The position numbers and the translations under genes were made by a program. Below are positions 6,186 to 8,811 of a stretch of 8,811 bases of DNA, piece after piece. Each line of letters starts with the position of its first letter. Within the stretch, counting starts at the first letter, position 1. The DNA comes from Gemmatimonadaceae bacterium (GTDB taxonomy: Bacteria > Gemmatimonadota > Gemmatimonadetes > Gemmatimonadales > Gemmatimonadaceae), in NCBI GenBank assembly GCA_025451425.1, contig JANWKK010000228.1, forward strand, positions 1 through 8,811, read 5' to 3'. The notes beneath the pieces are model-generated. The model did not search any database. It was not told the origin of the DNA and worked only from the letters and a program-made list of their open reading frames with translations.

Positions 6186-7548
6186 AGTGATGGTCGCGCT
6201 CGATGGCTCGGAGAAAGAAGGACGAGCACTGCCGATCGCGCTCGCTCTGTCAGAGCTCGCTCAAGTCGGCGTGCATCTAGTCCGGGTTGTACCAGCCACA
6301 CCGGCGCGGGTATCGAACCAGGCAGAGCTCATCGGCGTCGATTCGCTCGCGGCCAGCGGTGGGCTCGACGTCGAGAAGCAGCTGTCCGAGACGGCGCGCA
6401 CGCTGACAAGTCAATCGCGCCGGCCCATCTCGTGGGAGGTCGTCGATGCCGCCGACGTGCCGACTGCGCTCATCAATGTCGCCGAGTCGCGCGGCGTATC
6501 CGCGGTCGTGATGGGGACGCGCGCCGCAACAGGTGCCGGGCTTGCCATCGTCGGGAGCGTTGCCGACCGCGTGATGAGAGAATGTCCGAAGCCCGTCGTC
6601 CTCGTGCCTCCGGGCGCGGCCGATGTGAGTGGGAAACCCGTCGAGATCAAGCGAATCCTGGTGCCGCTGGATGGATCCGAGTTGGGCGAGCGCTCGGTGG
6701 ATTTCCTCCTCGGCTTGTCTCACATAGACGAATTGGAGTTCGTACTCGTCGGAGTCGTGCACAATCGTGACGACGTCCCGTTCGTTAGGCGGCGTCTGCA
6801 CGTCGCTGCCGATCGCTTTCGCGGACGGTCGGCGGCGGCTACGCCCCGAGTGATCCTTAGCGGTAACGCCGCGAATGCAATCGCATCCGCGGTGCGCGAA
6901 TTCCTCGTCGACATGATTGCCATGAGCACGCGAGGTGAGGGGGGATTGCGACGGCTGATTCTTGGGAGCGTCGCCGAAGGAGTCGTGCGCGCCGCCGAAG
7001 TACCTGTGTTGCTGCTCACACCCGCGATGCTCGCGTCAGAACTGGCAAGGTCAACATCAGTAATCACGACAGACAGAGTTACGGAGAGATCGATGTCCAG
7101 CGCCGAGCACGACCACCTCAGTCACGACGAGCACTCGTTGGAACCGATTCACTATCCACGGCACAATGTTGTTGCGGTGATTGACACCGCTCAGCAGGTA
7201 GAAGACGCAGTGAATGAGCTGACTACGGGAGGCTTTCTCGAGTCGGAGATCGGGATCGGCTCCGGGACCGACCTCGCCGATCGGATGAGCGAAACCACGG
7301 GCCGCTCCGGCTTCACGGCGATGGCCATGCGTTTCAGCGATGCGTTAGGCATGCCGAATGACGAGTCCGAGATAAAGACGCGCTACGAACAAGCGATACG
7401 CGACGGGCGGTTCGTGGTGGCCGTGCTCGCACCGACGTCCGAGCGGAAGCAGCGCGCGATAGACATTCTCTCCTCGCACGGCGCGCATGATGCCGCGTAC
7501 TTCGGTCGATTCGTGATCGAAAAGCTCCAACTTGCTCCGGATCGCTGA
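6175..7548 (+). CDS. Usp-Usp protein fused to a general stress protein 17M-like domain
   Basis: This ORF encodes 457 residues. Usp domain 1 (about 1-146) has VMVALDGSE at 5-13 and the loop G114-T-R-A117-x9-G127-S. Usp domain 2 (about 156-283) has ILVPLDGSE at 161-169 and the loop S251-T-R-G254-x9-G264-S. Each loop departs from G-x2-G-x9-G-S at one glycine. A linker of about 25 residues with weak codon bias leads to a C-terminal module (about 307-457). It has VVAVIDTAQQVEDAVNEL, then RYEQAIRDGRFVVAVLAP and ILSSHGAHDAAYFGRF, the pattern of YflT/GSP17M-like general stress proteins, which normally stand alone at about 150 residues. ATG 7093 within the frame has a good ribosome binding site, so the module may also be made separately. 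The start at ATG 6175 overlaps the previous gene by 11 bp and has no clear Shine-Dalgarno site, which suggests coupling. ATG 6190 is an alternative but would cut the first strand. Confidence 0.87.
   Translation: MLNEVMVALDGSEKEGRALPIALALSELAQVGVHLVRVVPATPARVSNQAELIGVDSLAASGGLDVEKQLSETARTLTSQSRRPISWEVVDAADVPTALINVAESRGVSAVVMGTRAATGAGLAIVGSVADRVMRECPKPVVLVPPGAADVSGKPVEIKRILVPLDGSELGERSVDFLLGLSHIDELEFVLVGVVHNRDDVPFVRRRLHVAADRFRGRSAAATPRVILSGNAANAIASAVREFLVDMIAMSTRGEGGLRRLILGSVAEGVVRAAEVPVLLLTPAMLASELARSTSVITTDRVTERSMSSAEHDHLSHDEHSLEPIHYPRHNVVAVIDTAQQVEDAVNELTTGGFLESEIGIGSGTDLADRMSETTGRSGFTAMAMRFSDALGMPNDESEIKTRYEQAIRDGRFVVAVLAPTSERKQRAIDILSSHGAHDAAYFGRFVIEKLQLAPDR
7083..7088 (+). promoter_or_regulatory. 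Internal Shine-Dalgarno site for the GSP17M-like module
   Basis: GGAGAG lies four bases before an in-frame ATG at 7093. That ATG sits exactly at the boundary between the Usp-Usp part and the C-terminal module, so it could start a free protein of 151 residues ending at 7548. Confidence 0.4.
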
Positions 7549-7565
7549 AGGAATCGATTCCTTCA
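7546..7565. repeat. Perfect 20-bp palindrome at the stop codon
   Basis: TGAAGGAATC followed directly by GATTCCTTCA is a perfect palindrome that begins with the TGA stop of the Usp fusion gene. As RNA it could form an 8-bp stem with a TCGA tetraloop. No T-run follows, so an intrinsic terminator is not supported; it could be a 3'-end hairpin or a dimeric protein site ahead of the next gene. Confidence 0.6.
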
Positions 7566-7636
7566 CAGACGACGACAATGATGAGCGTGTACTAGACGGT
7601 CAGGCTGGCCTTAAGACGTCAAACACGAGGTGACGC

Positions 7637-8068
7637 ATGAGCGCTGAAGAGAACCTGCAACGGATGAAAACACTCGATGATGCCTGGAATGCGCAGAACT
7701 GGGACGTGTTCCGGAAACGGCACTCGACGGACACGAAAGTGTACTGGCCCGGTCAGCCGGACCCGACCCAAGGCCGGGACGCTCACCAGAAAGAGTCTGA
7801 GGCGTTCTTCAAGTCAATTGAGAATCATCTCGACAACAATCCTTACCGCGTGATGATCGGTTCCGGCGATTGGACCTGCACGATCGCCAAATGGAAAGGA
7901 AAGATGATCGGCCCGTGGACGGGTCTCGATGGCAAGGTGCACGACGCAACTGGCAAATCCTTCGAATTGGAATTCTGCACGGTCGCGCGATGGAAGGACG
8001 GCGAGATCGTCGAAGAGAATTTGTTCTACGACCAGGTAGGTTTTCTCCGGCAAATCGGCGTACTCTGA
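7637..8068 (+). CDS. SnoaL-like ester cyclase family protein (NTF2 fold)
   Basis: This small cytoplasmic alpha+beta-barrel protein has 143 residues, the usual length for SnoaL-like/NTF2-like proteins. The N-terminal helix MKTLDDAWNAQNWDVFRKRH is followed by VYWPGQPDPTQGRDAH at 35-50, a central PYRVMIGSGDWTCTIAKW at 69-86, and a final strand pair FCTVARWKDGEIVEENLFYD at 113-132 ending in QIGVL. These blocks are strongly conserved in a subgroup annotated as ester cyclase. Founding members of the fold catalyse intramolecular aldol closure of polyketides, but most homologues, including this one, have no known substrate. ATG 7637 has an excellent site, GAGGTGA at 7627-7633. It lies 88 bp after the Usp fusion gene, with a palindrome between, so co-transcription is uncertain. 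Confidence 0.88.
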   Translation: MSAEENLQRMKTLDDAWNAQNWDVFRKRHSTDTKVYWPGQPDPTQGRDAHQKESEAFFKSIENHLDNNPYRVMIGSGDWTCTIAKWKGKMIGPWTGLDGKVHDATGKSFELEFCTVARWKDGEIVEENLFYDQVGFLRQIGVL

Positions 8069-8088
8069 TAGGAACGGCGCTGCCTATC
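8067..8088. terminator. Hairpin between convergent 3' ends
   Basis: GATAGG (8067-8072) pairs with CCTATC (8083-8088) across a 10-nt loop. It overlaps the stop codon of the cyclase gene on one side and the TAG of the reverse-strand remnant (8084-8086) on the other. The position suits a bidirectional terminator, but there is no T-run. Confidence 0.3.
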
Positions 8089-8314
8089 GACAGTTCGCGT
8101 TGCTGGCATCGGCGAGGGTGAGGAAGGTGATGCTGGCCGGCGCGAGCGAGACTCGGCCCGCCGGAACAGCCACGCCTCGCAGGAGCGGGAGGACATCGCC
8201 GGCACCTAACGCCAGTGTGCTGCCGTTGAGCTGGACACTGGTCCCTTCGAGCTGCGGCGAAGACAACGTATAACGCTCGGCGGCGCTGGTTACAGTGATG
8301 GATTCACTCTGAGT
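8084..8314 (-). pseudogene. C-terminal remnant of a secreted-enzyme-like protein, possibly GH79
   Basis: About 75 codons on the minus strand form a clean C-terminal fragment ending in TAG at 8084-8086. The peptide is beta-rich: ITVTSAAERYTL, then VQLNGSTLALGAGDVLPLL, then VSLAPASITFLTL and a short Cys-containing end. This resembles the C-terminal beta-sandwich of GH79 (heparanase/beta-glucuronidase-like) proteins, where 'LNG..L' and 'PPxSITFL' blocks recur. That assignment is from memory of the family and is tentative. There is no start codon or catalytic domain: upstream the frame runs into DNA that codes in another frame for a P-type ATPase. It is a 3' remnant left by a deletion or rearrangement, or the product of an assembly chimera. 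Confidence 0.5.
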
Positions 8315-8567
8315 CGCGCTCGTAAAACCAGACCGCCCCCGACACCGCGGTTCCGATGAGCAGTAGGACGACGAGCACATCCTGGAATTGCGCGAAGAAT
8401 TGACGCCACGCGGAAACGGGAGTCTCTGGCGCCACCTCGTTAGGCCCGTTGCGTGCGAGGCGCGCCTGGGCTTCATCGGCCGTCAGGCCATGATGAACGT
8501 CCGCGCCGAGTGTCTTGGCAACAGCCTCCGCGGTGTGTTGGAAGGCAGAGTTGAGATCAGGGCTCAC
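8304..8567 (-). pseudogene. N-terminal remnant of a cation-transporting P-type ATPase
   Basis: The reading frame starts at GTG 8567, with GGGAG nine bases upstream (8577-8581), and gives 87 residues. Residues about 10-60 match the cation ATPase N-terminal domain: GLTADEAQARLARNGPNEV at 28-46 and W54 with FFAQFQDV. They are followed by the first membrane helix (VLVVLLLIGTAVSGAVWFY). The protein then ends at ERDSE-stop. Complete P2-type ATPases are about 900 residues, so the remaining helices, actuator domain, DKTGT phosphorylation site and nucleotide-binding domain are all absent. Downstream of the break the DNA codes in a different frame for the unrelated C-terminal remnant. The original enzyme would have pumped Ca2+, Mg2+ or another cation; the fragment should be non-functional in transport. 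Confidence 0.8.
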
Positions 8568-8811
8568 GCGCGTTCACTCCCGAAGCGAAGTATGACCGAT
8601 ACAAGCTGTTCGCGATGTTGATTGATGCAGCTTCACCGGCGGAACATCTTGCTCACATAGCGCTGAGATGATCAACATGCGCGGGATGTGCAAGGGATGA
8701 GCGGCTCGATGCCAGGCCGCGATGAGATAGAGCAATGCCAGAGTCCGACAACCAGCATCACCTCGAGGATCATCAAAGCCACGGTGGCGTCGCCCACGCG
8801 GTGATGGATCA
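8568..8811. other. Right-edge region without a confident gene
   Basis: This is the upstream region of the ATPase remnant. It should contain that gene's promoter, but no convincing -35/-10 pair was found. A minus-strand frame entering from the right edge is described separately. A plus-strand stretch near 8582-8668 reads plausibly as peptide but has an in-frame stop at 8552-8554 and no good start. Confidence 0.5.
8672..8809 (-). CDS. Possible 3' end of a small membrane protein, frame-disrupted
   Basis: A minus-strand frame open to the right edge ends at TGA 8672-8674. Its first part reads VGDATVALMILEVMLVVGLW, a likely membrane helix with good third-position GC bias. After about 8735 the bias moves to the adjacent frame, which reads LALLYLIAAWHRAAH. 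This suggests the 3' end of a membrane protein broken by a frameshift, or chance. I do not recognise a family, and the rest lies outside the window. Confidence 0.2.
   Translation of the reverse strand: MHHRVGDATVALMILEVMLVVGLWHCSISSRPGIEPLIPCTSRAC

Larger units (their letters stand above)
3878..8445. repeat. Dispersed over-represented octamer CGTTAGGC
   Basis: CGTTAGGC occurs on either strand at 3878-3885, 4559-4566, 6783-6790, 7343-7350 and 8438-8445, with one-mismatch copies at 5992-5999 and 8204-8211. Chance would give about 0.3 exact copies in a window this size at even base composition. All copies are inside coding sequence or coding remnants. Confidence 0.7.

Noticed and set aside
8552..8668. 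Plus-strand peptide reading EAKYDRYKLFAMLIDAASP near the right end
   Set aside because: It looks protein-like but has an upstream stop at 8552-8554 and no good start or ribosome binding site, and it is antisense to the ATPase start region; too short to support.
1..8811. Search for tRNA, rRNA, CRISPR arrays, insertion sequences and attachment sites
   Set aside because: No regularly spaced repeats, transposase or integrase motifs, or conserved RNA stretches were seen by eye.

Overview
The window is GC-rich, with G or C strongly preferred at third codon positions, and looks chromosomal. The gene content suggests a soil or sediment bacterium, perhaps Gemmatimonadota or Acidobacteriota. That placement is an inference from overall appearance (several tandem universal stress proteins, an SnoaL-like cyclase, a possible GH79-like remnant), not from a marker gene.

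Layout. (1) 9-3041 (+): a large FAD- and Fe-S-binding D-2-hydroxyacid dehydrogenase of the glycolate oxidase/YdiJ type. (2) 3042-3220: a short region between convergent genes, with weak hairpins. (3) 3221-5368 (-): two tandem-domain universal stress proteins (Usp). The downstream one has a probable frameshift at its 3' end. The upstream one carries a C-terminal 'SFPASDPP' module with its own ribosome binding site. (4) 5369-5597: a divergent promoter region with three inverted repeats. (5) 5598-7548 (+): two more Usp genes overlapping by 11 bp. The first has a truncated second domain. The second is a Usp-Usp ORF that reads in frame into a general-stress-protein-17M-like module. (6) 7637-8068 (+): an SnoaL-like ester cyclase family protein. 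(7) 8084-8567 (-): a scar where the first ~85 residues of a cation P-type ATPase meet the last ~75 residues of an unrelated, probably glycoside-hydrolase, protein. (8) 8568-8811: no confident gene.

The core is a divergent stress island with four Usp ORFs, about seven and a half Usp domains, two small stress-associated modules and a broken cation ATPase. Usp genes beside a P-type ATPase are known from hypoxia/dormancy regulons of other bacteria (for example the mycobacterial DosR regulon), so a hypoxia, energy-limitation or ion-stress role is reasonable but inferred. The island is eroding or rearranging: a truncated domain, a probable frameshift, two ORFs that look like recently joined neighbours, and a gene-gene deletion scar. 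I see no complete new defence or mobile system. The most unusual signals are the two parallel Usp-module read-throughs, the deletion scar and an over-represented octamer, CGTTAGGC, that holds nearly all rare TTA leucine codons.
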